Part shown: positions 16,179-23,250 of the stretch, one piece after another
How the letters are laid out: each line of letters opens with the position of its first letter
How positions within the stretch are numbered: position 1 is the stretch's first letter
Assembly (NCBI GenBank): GCA_903838565.1
Contig: CAILZB010000116.1
Coordinates: 1 to 40,999 of the forward strand
Source of the DNA: an uncultured beta proteobacterium
GTDB lineage: Bacteria > Pseudomonadota > Gammaproteobacteria > Burkholderiales > Burkholderiaceae_C
Direction: 5' to 3'
DNA: 40,999 bases
The notes under the pieces: model-generated
Told to the model about the DNA's origin: nothing
The model's input: only the letters and a program-made list of their open reading frames with translations
Databases searched by the model: none
Translations under genes and position numbers: made by a program

Positions 16179-16463
16179 ATGCGACACACATTCGACCCGA
16201 ACAAGGACGCCACCAACATCGTGAAGCATGGGATTTCGCTGGCTGACGCGCCGCTGGTGTTCAACGCGCCGGACAAGCTCACGATTGAATCCACTGCAGT
16301 CAGCGAGCCCCGTTTGATGGACATCGCAATGGTCGCGGTGGCGGGCGTCGTGCTGGTGCTGGTGTACGTGCTGCGCGAGCCGGACGAGGTGCGGGCCATT
16401 TCACTGCGCCGCGCATCGAAACATGAAAGGAAGCTGTATGCAAGCTGGCAAGAAGAACACTGA
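16179..16463 (+). CDS. brnT: BrnT family toxin
   Basis: The 94-residue product MRHTFDPNKDATNIVKHGIS shows the BrnT pattern: F-D-x-N-K-x(3)-N-x(2)-K-H-G-I-S near the start, a central strand pair, and VRAISLRRASKHERKLYASW at the end. BrnT is a RelE-fold ribonuclease that blocks translation and is neutralised by BrnA. The ATG at 16179 (or a GTG 3 bp upstream) has no Shine-Dalgarno. brnA overlaps by 26 bp. The toxin-first order is normal for this family. It probably stabilises the island. Confidence 0.88.
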   Translation: MRHTFDPNKDATNIVKHGISLADAPLVFNAPDKLTIESTAVSEPRLMDIAMVAVAGVVLVLVYVLREPDEVRAISLRRASKHERKLYASWQEEH

Positions 16464-16773
16464 TAGCAAGGCCGCCGGGACAAACTGGGAGCGCGTCAAG
16501 CGTGATGCCTTGCAGGATGCACCTGTGCCATTCAACGCGGCAACCGATGCGGAGAGTGAGCCCTACAACCCGAACGACGCTGCTGCCGCCGCCGCGTATT
16601 GGAAGGCCGCGACGGTCAAGCGTGGCCGTGGGCGCCCAGCCCTGGACGTGAAGCGCCCAACGCTGAATATGCGGGTGGATGCTGATGTGCTGGATGCGTT
16701 CAAGGCCACCGGCCCCGGCTGGCAGACCCGAATCAATGAGGTGTTGAAAAGCTGGGTGCAGACCCACGCATAA
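16438..16773 (+). CDS. brnA: BrnA family antitoxin
   Basis: The 111-residue product MQAGKKNTDSKAAGTNWERV ends with a ribbon-helix-helix segment (KRPTLNMRVDADVLDAFKAT, then GWQTRINEVLKSWVQTHA). This matches BrnA, which binds both BrnT and the operon promoter. The ATG at 16438 follows AAAGGAAG at good distance; an earlier ATG at 16423 lacks this. The start lies inside brnT, which implies translational coupling. Confidence 0.87.
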   Translation: MQAGKKNTDSKAAGTNWERVKRDALQDAPVPFNAATDAESEPYNPNDAAAAAAYWKAATVKRGRGRPALDVKRPTLNMRVDADVLDAFKATGPGWQTRINEVLKSWVQTHA

Positions 16774-16873
16774 CAGTTTTGCCCCAGCTAGTCCGACCTC
16801 GAAGCCCGGACGAACCTCCAGACTCCCGCTGTCCTGCTGGGGCTCCTTAAACGGGCTGCACTGGGAGGTGCTT

Positions 16874-17479
16874 ATGAATAGTATTTCTGACCCGTTGACA
16901 AGCCGACTACTGGCGCTGGCTGCAAGTCGCCTAAATCAACTGCCCGGTGCGTTTGAACAGTTCAGGCTTGAGTCCGAATCAGGGTGGACCGGTTTGGCAC
17001 TCGAAGTCGCCATGTTGCACGGCATTAAGCCGCTTGCCCGTGCGCACGACCACGATGCGGACTTCATCCAAATGATTGATGCTTTTGCAAAAGGGTTCAC
17101 GCCCATTGAGGTGAGCGCCGCGCCAGGGCCGGACGCCGAGCCAACAGCGACTGTTGGCGAGCTTGATTTATCGCGGCTAGCCACCCCTGCCGAATTGCTC
17201 GAAGCGTTTGGTCAATGGGGCATGAAGCCTGTATGGTTCAAAGACCTGAACAGCCGCCAATGGCTACTCGACGCACGCCGAAGGAAGGGACAAGGTCAAA
17301 GGGGGCAGGTAGTTGAACCGCTGTTTTGCCCATTCGCCGTAATGAATGGTCTTATCGGCAAGGTTCACAAAATAGGTCGAATGAAACCGGACACGGCATG
17401 GCGAATGCTGGAGCACAAATTCCCGAAGGTCTACGCCGCATTTGAAAATTGTGACCCACGCGACCGGACCGGGGATTAA
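16874..17479 (+). CDS. Uncharacterised island protein
   Basis: The 201-residue product starts MNSISDPLTSRLLALAASRL after a strong GGGAGG. I do not recognise a family with a known role. The C-terminal half contains GMKPVWFKDLNSRQWLLDAR, then a basic stretch (RRRKGQGQRG), and ends AWRMLEHKFPKVYAAFENCD. No membrane segment or signal peptide is visible, so it is probably cytoplasmic. The 94-bp gap after brnA can fold with GCCCCAGC near 16780 pairing with GCTGGGGC about 55 bp later, possibly a terminator or leader. Confidence 0.7.
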   Translation: MNSISDPLTSRLLALAASRLNQLPGAFEQFRLESESGWTGLALEVAMLHGIKPLARAHDHDADFIQMIDAFAKGFTPIEVSAAPGPDAEPTATVGELDLSRLATPAELLEAFGQWGMKPVWFKDLNSRQWLLDARRRKGQGQRGQVVEPLFCPFAVMNGLIGKVHKIGRMKPDTAWRMLEHKFPKVYAAFENCDPRDRTGD

Positions 17480-17603
17480 ATGCCAGCGGCCAGGGGTATT
17501 GAACCCCTGTCGCTTGGTATCGGACAGGGTTACCCCAATGGCAGGGCAACCGTTGGCGACAGGGGATTGGTGCACGAAATAACCCTGACTTCGCAATCCG
17601 ACC
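17480..17603. other. Structured gap before the mobilisation operon
   Basis: The gap contains the perfect inverted repeat CAGGGGT-ATTGA-ACCCCTG at 17491-17509. A weaker CCAATGG...CCGTTGG pair lies about 30-45 bp further on. Inverted repeats upstream of a relaxase operon are where an origin of transfer is usually found. This is only a positional suggestion. Confidence 0.35.
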
Positions 17604-17948
17604 ATGTTCAACAGACGCGAAAGCGAAAACATGGAAACCGCGACAAATAGCAGCATCGCAACGATGCTCGAAGCACTCTCACCGCGAAAAGTCACTCCAA
17701 TGGCAACCAAGCGCCGTAGCGACCCTGCAGAGTGCATAACAGAACTTGTCGGTTCGTTTATCCCGCTCGAACTGGAAACCCGCCCCACGGTTTCAACCGC
17801 CGCCGCCGCCCACTATCTTCACCTGGCACAGCAGACCATGCGGATTTACGCCTGCAAGGAAAACGGGCCACTGCGTCCGCGCCGCATCAATGGCCGCTTG
17901 CACTGGGTGACTGCTGACATTCGCAAGTTGCTGGGGGTGCAGCAATGA
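17604..17948 (+). CDS. Helix-turn-helix protein, excisionase/AlpA-like
   Basis: The product has up to 114 residues. Its C-terminal half (TRPTVSTAAAAHYLHLAQQT, MRIYACKENGPLRPRRINGR, then LHWVTADIRKLLGV) fits the winged-helix/MerR-type fold of phage excisionases and AlpA regulators. It probably binds the island's attachment or promoter sites. In-frame ATGs at 17604, 17631 and 17701 are all possible and none has a clear Shine-Dalgarno. The stop overlaps the next gene in ATGA, placing it first in an operon with the relaxase. Confidence 0.7.
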   Translation: MFNRRESENMETATNSSIATMLEALSPRKVTPMATKRRSDPAECITELVGSFIPLELETRPTVSTAAAAHYLHLAQQTMRIYACKENGPLRPRRINGRLHWVTADIRKLLGVQQ

Positions 17949-18238
17949 AGCCCGGAAAATTCACGGGCACGACGAACATGCGTCACCTGCGTGTGATTCA
18001 GGCGCTGCTGACCCGCCCGCTGCCACGTGGGCAACTCGATGCGGTGGCCGGTGCAAGCAATGGCCCTGAGCTTGTCGCAGAGCTTCGCCGCCGTGGGCTT
18101 GATGTGCCCTGCACCCGCACCAAGAAACAAGACCGCGACCTGTTCGACTGCTGGCCGGGGGTGTATCACTTCACTGTGCAGGACCGACGCCGTGTTCGTG
18201 CGTGGCTGTCTTCGCGCAAACAGGGTCCAAAGTCGTGA
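17945..18238 (+). CDS. Small winged-helix-like protein of the mobilisation operon
   Basis: The 97-residue product MKPGKFTGTTNMRHLRVIQA contains a likely helix-turn-helix (ALLTRPLPRGQLDAVAGASN, GPELVAELRRRGLDVPC). It resembles small phage or island DNA-binding proteins whose role is unknown. It overlaps the preceding gene by four bases (ATGA) and the relaxase by four (GTGA at 18235-18238), so the three are co-translated. It may be a relaxase accessory protein (inference). Confidence 0.65.
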   Translation: MKPGKFTGTTNMRHLRVIQALLTRPLPRGQLDAVAGASNGPELVAELRRRGLDVPCTRTKKQDRDLFDCWPGVYHFTVQDRRRVRAWLSSRKQGPKS

Positions 18239-18890
18239 CCGGGGCCGGTTTCCTGCGAGTGAAAAAGCTCAAGGGTTCCGGCATCATCGCAGTGGCTGCG
18301 CGTCATAACCGGCGCGTCATTCAGGCTGAAATGGGCGCAGCGGGTTCAATCGACCCGACGCGCTCGCACCTGAACGTAACCCTTACTGGGCCGACCACTG
18401 CCGACGATGTGGGCCAGCTTGCCAAAGCCCTGATGGCCGCTGCTGGAGTGGGCAAGCTCCGTAAAGATGCTGTGATGGCGCTGGAAATCGTTTTCAGTCT
18501 GCCACCTGGGCACGACCTTGACGACCGCGCCTATTTCACCAACTGCGCCACCTGGGCCGGGGGCTACTTTGGATGCCCAATCCTGAGCGCAGACGTTCAC
18601 CGCGACGAGGCCGCGCCACACTGTCATGTGCTGCTGCTGCCTCTGGTGGGAACCCGAATGGATGGCTCGAACCTGCTGGGCGGAAAGCAAAAGCTCATGC
18701 TGCTGCAAAGAGATTTTCACAAATCGGTGGCGGCTCGATACGGGCTGCACAAGGCACCAGCGCGACTGTTAGGACCTGCGAAGCAGGACGCTACAGTAGC
18801 CGTCCTTCGCAGACTGCGAGAGACGGGCGATAGCGCGTTAAAAAGTGCAGCATGGGCGAACATTAGGGCCAGCGTAGAAAACGACCCTAG
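18235..18890 (+). pseudogene. MobV-type relaxase, 5' part (interrupted by IS)
   Basis: The GTG at 18235 overlaps the previous stop (GTGA) and begins VTGAGFLRVKKLKGSGIIAV. The key motif is HRDEAAPHCHVLLLPL, the H-x-D-E...P-H-x-H metal-binding motif III of MobV/Pre relaxases, which nick the origin of transfer. The frame continues to ENDPR, where the IS has inserted at CTAG. Translation then runs into the IS and stops at 18930. Joining this part to 20466-20808 gives 999 bp, an uninterrupted 332-residue protein. The truncated protein keeps the catalytic motif and might retain some activity. Confidence 0.85.
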
Positions 18891-20461
18891 GAGTCTGGGC
18901 CGCAGAACTTTTTCAACGGTTTCGGCCTGACCGTTTTCATCGCAAAATTGGCTGGGATGTGGTGGCGACGTCCATCACAACCTGCGCCGGTGGTGGCTCG
19001 GTGGAGACTGAACTCCGTTGACGGACTTTGGTTTCGAATTTTCCTGGTGTTTTTGTCTCAGCAGGCCTGCATTGCCCCCATTCTGCGCAGATTCAGTGCC
19101 ATGCAGACGAGCTTGAACTCGGCTTGCGCCTTGTGTAGTCCCCGCATACTGAACTGACGGAATCCCAGGACGCTTTTTATCCAGCCGTTCGGTGGCTCGG
19201 CAATCCACTTGCGTTTGCGGTAGTCGGTTTTCCCTTGCTCGGTTTCGAATTTGGCCGCCATCGCCACCGTGTACGGGTAACGCTGCGCATCCCTGGGCTT
19301 GGCCAAAACTTTCCCCTCGCGCCCCAAGGCAATGACCAGTTCAGTATTTGGTTGGGTGATTGCCAACTCGGCCATCACGGCCTCGCTGCGGTAGCCTGCA
19401 TCAGCCAAGGCTTGCGCGGCTGCCGCGCCCGTGTTCGCCTTGACTGCGCCCAGCACCATGGGCAGTTGCTGTACGTCCGAGCTCGTGTTGACGACTTCAG
19501 CAGCAACGATGATGTGCGCGGTCTCATCCACCGCGGTCTGCGCGTTATAGCTGTAGTCAAACCCGCCACCGGCACGCTTCATGATGCGCGACTCTGGGTC
19601 GGTAAAACTGTCTTGCGCCTTGGATGCAGGAACGCCGAAGTCGCGCTGATAGGGCTTGCCCCCTTTGGGCTTGCCGTCCTTGTCCTTGGGCTTGCGCTCA
19701 TCGTCAGCGGTGCGCCCGCGCTGTGTATCGCTTTGGCGTTGACGCTCTTCCAAACGGGCCTTGGCCGCTTCAATGGCAGCCAGGCGCGCTTGCCTGCGCT
19801 CGATCTCGGCGGGGATGTCCAGGGCGGGTTCGTTCTTCTCGGCCTCGTCGGTGCTGGCCGCCTTATTTACCAACGCGGTGATTTGTGCTTTGAGCTCGAT
19901 TTCAGCCGATTGCATGCGCCCATAACTCATGGCCTTGTTGCGACTGGCGTTCGCCCTTATCTTGGTGCCGTCCACAGCGATGGTGCCCAGCTTGACCAGC
20001 CCCATCTCGCGTGCCAGGCGAACGACTTGGACAAACAGTTCTGTGAACTCGTTCAGGTGCAAAGCACGAAATTCCCGGATCGTGCGATGGGCCGGAAAGT
20101 TGTCCGCGCACAGCACCCGAAACGCCACGTCCTCGTGAAGCTTCTTGGCAATCTTGCGCGAACTGAAGACCCCTGTGGCGTAACCGTAAATCAAAACCTT
20201 GACCATCATGGCCGGATGAAACGGCTGGTTGCGTGAGCCACCGCCAGCGTAACGCGCATGAAAGGCGCTCAGGTTCAGGCTGTCCACGGTGTCGCTGATG
20301 AAGTACGCCAGGTGGCCCTGCGGCAGCCATTCCTCCAGCGAACAAGGCATCAGGTATTGCTGGCCGGGTAAATAAGGAACGTAGCTTGTGCTCATCCTCA
20401 ATTAACGCGCCACCTCAATTGACGTTGCTGGGGAGAACCCTAGTTTCTGCCGCCCACACTC
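18891..20461 (-). mobile_element. IS1182-family insertion sequence, 1571 bp
   Basis: The terminal inverted repeats are GAGTCTGGGCCGCAGAA (18891-18907) and, read inward from 20461, GAGTGTGGGCGGCAGAA; 15 of 17 bases agree. Both ends are flanked by CTAG (18887-18890 and 20462-20465), either a 4-bp target duplication or a palindromic target. It holds one transposase gene on the minus strand. Removing the IS with one CTAG restores the relaxase reading frame exactly. The intact transposase and ends suggest a fairly recent insertion. Confidence 0.9.
19058..20395 (-). CDS. IS1182-family transposase
   Basis: The 445-residue product starts MSTSYVPYLPGQQYLMPCSL. It has the N-terminal DUF772 domain (FHPAMMVKVLIYGYATGVFS) and the DDE core: AVDGTKIRANASRNKAMSYG, YNAQTAVDETAHIIVAAEV, LADAGYRSEAVMAEL, and a C-terminal RKRKWIAEPPNGWIKSVLGF with the final Glu. 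A variable Lys/Asp/Gly-rich insertion covers about residues 200-260. The length is normal for the family and no frameshift is seen. An in-frame TTG 6 bp upstream is less likely than the ATG. Confidence 0.93.
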   Translation of the reverse strand: MSTSYVPYLPGQQYLMPCSLEEWLPQGHLAYFISDTVDSLNLSAFHARYAGGGSRNQPFHPAMMVKVLIYGYATGVFSSRKIAKKLHEDVAFRVLCADNFPAHRTIREFRALHLNEFTELFVQVVRLAREMGLVKLGTIAVDGTKIRANASRNKAMSYGRMQSAEIELKAQITALVNKAASTDEAEKNEPALDIPAEIERRQARLAAIEAAKARLEERQRQSDTQRGRTADDERKPKDKDGKPKGGKPYQRDFGVPASKAQDSFTDPESRIMKRAGGGFDYSYNAQTAVDETAHIIVAAEVVNTSSDVQQLPMVLGAVKANTGAAAAQALADAGYRSEAVMAELAITQPNTELVIALGREGKVLAKPRDAQRYPYTVAMAAKFETEQGKTDYRKRKWIAEPPNGWIKSVLGFRQFSMRGLHKAQAEFKLVCMALNLRRMGAMQAC

Positions 20462-20465
20462 CTAG

Positions 20466-20808
20466 GCCGTTCCTGCTGGCGCTGGGCATTACTCTGGACG
20501 CGCCGAAGAAGAGGCTTCGGACGATGGCTCAGACCTTCACCAGCAAGGGCAAGGGCAAGGGCAAAGCCAAGGAAGCAAACCCTATAGGGTTCGTGTCAAT
20601 GGAAATGAGGCGAACCCTATGCCCTGTAGGGTTCATTCCAGAACCAGCACTGCCAGCAGCACCAAAACGACCGCTACCAGCGCCAGCGCTGCAACCTTTG
20701 GCCGACTCACTTAGCTTGCTTGACGCCGACTTTGCTGCGTACATTGCCATGACAGACGGTGCAGGCCGTGACCATTCCAAGTTTGTTTTTGCAGGATTGA
20801 TGCAATGA
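20466..20808 (+). pseudogene. MobV-type relaxase, 3' part (interrupted by IS)
   Basis: This is the continuation of the relaxase after the right end of the IS, reading PFLLALGITLDAPKKRLRTM to the stop TGA 20806-20808. It includes a KGKGKGK repeat and the IR-rich DNA described at 20578-20634. It ends with a domain resembling the tail of Burkholderiales MobV homologues. It now lacks its own start signal. The stop overlaps the next gene's ATG in ATGA, confirming the original operon. Confidence 0.82.
20578..20634. repeat. Paired inverted repeats with AACCCTA arms
   Basis: AACCCTATAGGGTT (20578-20591) is a perfect 14-bp palindrome. GAACCCTA-7-TAGGGTTC (20612-20634) uses the same arm sequence. Four copies of AACCCTA therefore occur in 57 bp, two in each direction, inside the relaxase coding region. 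Confidence 0.7.
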
Positions 20809-21239
20809 CCGCAGCCGCAGGACCGAAACGTGTTGGCCGGTGGAAGCCGGGCATGTCAGGCAACCCGAAAGGTAAGGCACCCGGTACAGGTGCGCTCCAA
20901 CGACTTCGCGCCAGCATCGCCGCCGATGTGCCCGACATTCTGGCCGTGCTGGTGCTTGCAGCCAAGGCGGGGGACATACAAGCTGCCCGGTTGATTCTTG
21001 AGCGCGTGTTGCCACCCATGAAGGCCATAGAACAGGCTCAGACGCTCGCACTGCCTGCCGATGGCACCCTAACCGCCCAGGGCCGCGCCGTGCTGGCCTG
21101 CGTTGCTGCTGGTGAGCTTGCGCCGGGGCAAGGTGCGCAGCTGTTGGCCGCCATTTCTGCGCTGGCCCGCATAGCCGAGATTGACGACCTGACCGCCCGC
21201 ATTGATGCACTCGAAAGGAACCCGAATGACAAATCTTGA
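20805..21239 (+). CDS. DUF5681-like protein
   Basis: The 144-residue product MTAAAGPKRVGRWKPGMSGN contains the hallmark GRWKPGMSGNPKGK of DUF5681, followed by helices (ADVPDILAVLVLAAKAGDIQ, AARLILERVLPPMK). This domain is common in phage and island genes and sits near terminase-like small subunits, but its role is not known. It overlaps the relaxase stop by 4 bp. Confidence 0.75.
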   Translation: MTAAAGPKRVGRWKPGMSGNPKGKAPGTGALQRLRASIAADVPDILAVLVLAAKAGDIQAARLILERVLPPMKAIEQAQTLALPADGTLTAQGRAVLACVAAGELAPGQGAQLLAAISALARIAEIDDLTARIDALERNPNDKS

Positions 21240-21480
21240 AAAACGAATCTGCGCCCTGGAACAGGCTGGCAAGGATGGCGCTGCTTACGCTGGCGCTGCG
21301 TTCCTGACGCCTGCTGAGTGGGAAGCCCTAGACACTGCACAGCAGGTCGCACCGGATGGCGGCGTTGGCAACGAATTCGGCGTCGTGGTCATCGGACCAA
21401 CCATGACCGAGGCCGAGTGGCTGGAGGCTGCGAAGGTGCAGCAGGTCGGATTGGTGCTGGACATGCTCCAGCGCATTTGA
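21226..21480 (+). CDS. Small uncharacterised operon protein
   Basis: The 84-residue product MTNLEKRICALEQAGKDGAA starts after AAAGGAA and overlaps the preceding gene by 14 bp. It begins with a short amphipathic helix and contains MTEAEWLEAAKVQQVGLVLD. I do not recognise a family. It is probably co-transcribed with the relaxase. Confidence 0.65.
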   Translation: MTNLEKRICALEQAGKDGAAYAGAAFLTPAEWEALDTAQQVAPDGGVGNEFGVVVIGPTMTEAEWLEAAKVQQVGLVLDMLQRI

Positions 21481-21500
21481 TTCTTAACCTAGGAAAAACC

Positions 21501-21659
21501 ATGAAATTTACACCGAAGAACCTGATTCTGAAAAGCAACAGTGGTCGCACAGCAGGCCACACAGCATCGACAGAGGAAAAGCCCAGGACTGCCAAGCCCA
21601 AAGCCGCCAAGTTCACGCTGAGTGCCAATCCTGGCATCGTTGCGAACCGCCGCAAGTAG
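21501..21659 (+). CDS. Very small basic protein
   Basis: The 52-residue product MKFTPKNLILKSNSGRTAGH is lysine-rich and probably disordered; it ends LSANPGIVANRRK. AGGAAA precedes the ATG and an intrinsic terminator follows 22 bp after the stop. It is probably the last gene of the operon. The function is unknown. Confidence 0.55.
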   Translation: MKFTPKNLILKSNSGRTAGHTASTEEKPRTAKPKAAKFTLSANPGIVANRRK

Positions 21660-21680
21660 CCCAGACGAACCACACGACGA

Positions 21681-21706
21681 ACCCAGCCTGACCCGCTGGG
21701 TTTTTT
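21681..21706 (+). terminator. Intrinsic terminator of the mobilisation operon
   Basis: ACCCAGC pairs with GCTGGGT around a short loop, followed by TTTTTT. It separates the mobilisation operon from the exported cargo proteins. Confidence 0.85.
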
Positions 21707-21847
21707 CTTGGCCGGTCACATTCCCGTGACGAAACGGAAAACGGCGCCAGCGCCCACCATTGACTCCAAAAGCTCAATTCGACTCCTGTTTGAAGCGGGT
21801 GAGTTGCGGCAGGCCGCATTGGTGCTGGACACTTATCAGCAAAACCC

Positions 21848-21874
21848 TTGACGTACTCCCAAGTCGAATACGAT
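21848..21874 (+). promoter_or_regulatory. Possible promoter for the lipoprotein gene
   Basis: TTGACG (21848-21853) and TACGAT (21869-21874) are separated by 15 bp, which is shorter than ideal. A small inverted repeat CGAAT-ACG-ATTCG overlaps the -10 box. The rest of 21707-21847 shows no gene. Confidence 0.35.
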
Positions 21875-21903
21875 TCGTCGTCAAAAACAACTTTGGAGAA
21901 ATA

Positions 21904-22488
21904 ATGAAAAATCTCACCGTCTGTGCGGCCTTCATACTGATTGGGTTGAGCGCCTGTTCAAGGAGCGAGATGCCGTTGCCGCAAGGACGGGTGAGTATCG
22001 CCAACGTGCCGGTGGACCTTGCGACGCCGGACAAAGCGCTGAAATCCTATTGGGCGGTAAGGGATTCAATCAGGGCCAAGCGCTCTGAAATGTTTGCGGC
22101 CGCAAAGGAAATTTATCGCGCATCCGAAGTCCAAATGGGCGCGGTGTCCGATGCCGCACTTGCAAAGACGTTCGCTACCGACCTTGCGGAGCCGGAGACA
22201 TTTTCTCGCGACCTAATGGACGTAAAGGTTGAGAGCGAATCGAGAGCGGTAATTGTTGCTGTAATTAAGAACACAACACCTATCCCGGCAGGCGCTGAAA
22301 TGTCGAAACTTGACGAAAAACTGAGGACGGAAGGCGAGCGGTTTCGATATGTACTAGAAAAGAGTCAAGCGGATTGGCGGGTTTCTGAAATCTGGGAGTG
22401 GAGTACCTACCCCTCGAGCGGTTGGAAAAAGATGCAGCCTGGCGACGGAAAACCACGTGTGTCCTCTTTTGCCTACGACGGTATTTAG
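21904..22488 (+). CDS. Island-encoded lipoprotein, uncharacterised
   Basis: The 194-residue product starts MKNLTVCAAFILIGLSACSR: a basic N-terminus, hydrophobic core and lipobox LSAC, so Cys18 would be lipidated and the protein anchored in the membrane facing the periplasm. The mature part has a helical region (ALKSYWAVRDSIRAKRSEMF) and a C-terminal beta region (FRYVLEKSQADWRVSEIWEW) reminiscent of DUF4878/NTF2-like lipoproteins. GGAG precedes the ATG. Its base and codon use looks less GC-rich than the neighbours. It is probably cargo. Confidence 0.8.
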   Translation: MKNLTVCAAFILIGLSACSRSEMPLPQGRVSIANVPVDLATPDKALKSYWAVRDSIRAKRSEMFAAAKEIYRASEVQMGAVSDAALAKTFATDLAEPETFSRDLMDVKVESESRAVIVAVIKNTTPIPAGAEMSKLDEKLRTEGERFRYVLEKSQADWRVSEIWEWSTYPSSGWKKMQPGDGKPRVSSFAYDGI

Positions 22489-22558
22489 CCGCAGTCGGGT
22501 GACCAAATCGCACCTCAACAGGGGCGACCGTGGCATAGTTGGCTTTTTAGGAGCAACT

Positions 22559-23035
22559 ATGCGACTGATTCTTGCCATCGTTTGCACCGTCAGTTTGTGG
22601 CTGGCGTCAAGCGAGGCATTTGCCGTGGCATCCTGCGTCCCCGTCGGCTTATTGGACCGAAAAGCTACCGTTGCTGCAAGGGAGCCCGATAGGTACTGGA
22701 CGCAGTCGGAGATTAACTCCGCGAGAGAAGATGCTGACAGAGACATTTCCGAGGCGGAAAAGGCCTGTCTCGCGGAAGATGCTGCAAACGCGCTAGTAAC
22801 CCGGATGGCTGAAAAGGGAAAGGCCGCAGCCGCAGCAGAGAAATTGCGCGTAAGCAAACTCCCAGGCGTTCGAATAGGAATGTCAACAAAAACCGTGATA
22901 GAAAAAACAAGTTGGGGAAAGCCCCAGGAAATCAACACGACGACGACAAAGAATGGGACGCATGAGCAGTGGGTGTATGGCTACCGAAGCTACCTGTACT
23001 TTGAAAATGGAAAGCTGACCGCTATTCAGAACTGA
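22559..23035 (+). CDS. Exported protein with SmpA/OmlA-like (BamE-like) C-terminus
   Basis: The 158-residue product MRLILAIVCTVSLWLASSEA has a signal peptide, probably cleaved after SEAFA. A charged helical segment follows (SEINSAREDADRDISEAEKA). The C-terminus (RIGMSTKTVIEKTSWGKPQE, then EQWVYGYRSYLYFENGKLTA) matches the pattern of SmpA/OmlA or DUF2845 domains. GGAG precedes the ATG. It follows the lipoprotein by 70 bp and is the last gene before attR. It ends at an intrinsic terminator. Confidence 0.78.
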   Translation: MRLILAIVCTVSLWLASSEAFAVASCVPVGLLDRKATVAAREPDRYWTQSEINSAREDADRDISEAEKACLAEDAANALVTRMAEKGKAAAAAEKLRVSKLPGVRIGMSTKTVIEKTSWGKPQEINTTTTKNGTHEQWVYGYRSYLYFENGKLTAIQN

Positions 23036-23038
23036 CCC

Positions 23039-23060
23039 AACCCGCCGCGTGCGGGTTTTT
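23039..23060 (+). terminator. Intrinsic terminator at the end of the island cargo
   Basis: AACCCGC pairs with GCGGGTT around CGCGT and is followed by TTT. It lies just after the stop of the exported protein. Confidence 0.85.
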
Positions 23061-23065
23061 CTTTG

Positions 23066-23094
23066 GCTTGTGCTGCTGGCGGCACGGCACAAGC
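23066..23094. repeat. Inverted repeat near the right island end
   Basis: GCTTGTGC (23066-23073) and GCACAAGC (23087-23094) form a perfect 8-bp stem, with a further GTGC/GCAC pair inside. It lies 10 bp from the putative arm site and about 50 bp from attR. Confidence 0.5.
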
Positions 23095-23104
23095 TGAAGT
23101 ACCG

Positions 23105-23132
23105 CAGTCTGTAAACAGTCTGTAAGAGCCGA
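23105..23132 (+). repeat. Putative integrase arm site, right copy
   Basis: This copy holds two AGTCTGTAA units spaced 11 bp, then GAGCCGA. It matches 14618-14645 at 26 of 28 positions. In the circular excised island the two copies would flank the attP core. Confidence 0.55.
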
Positions 23133-23145
23133 GGGAAACCCCAGA

Positions 23146-23250
23146 CAGAAAAAAACCGCTTAGGCCGCTTTGCCCTAAGCGGTTGATTTCATTCAATAAC
23201 TTTGGTGGCCTGGGGCGGAATCGAACCACCGACACAAGGATTTTCAATCC
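23146..23250. repeat. attR: direct repeat overlapping the intact tRNA-Phe
   Basis: This is the right copy of the 105-bp repeat, with 3 differences from 14376-14480. It covers the 3' 48 nt of the intact tRNA-Phe gene and the terminator downstream. Homology ends at 23250, in the anticodon stem. The island therefore rebuilds both the tRNA 3' end and its terminator. Confidence 0.93.
23148..23184 (-). terminator. Terminator of tRNA-Phe
   Basis: On the minus strand AACCGCTTAGG pairs with CCTAAGCGGTT and is followed by a run of seven T. A copy with the same stem lies at 14378-14414 in attL. Confidence 0.88.

Noticed and set aside
19235..20236. Open frame on the plus strand inside the IS
   Set aside because: Shadow of the transposase, which has the full DDE domain on the minus strand.
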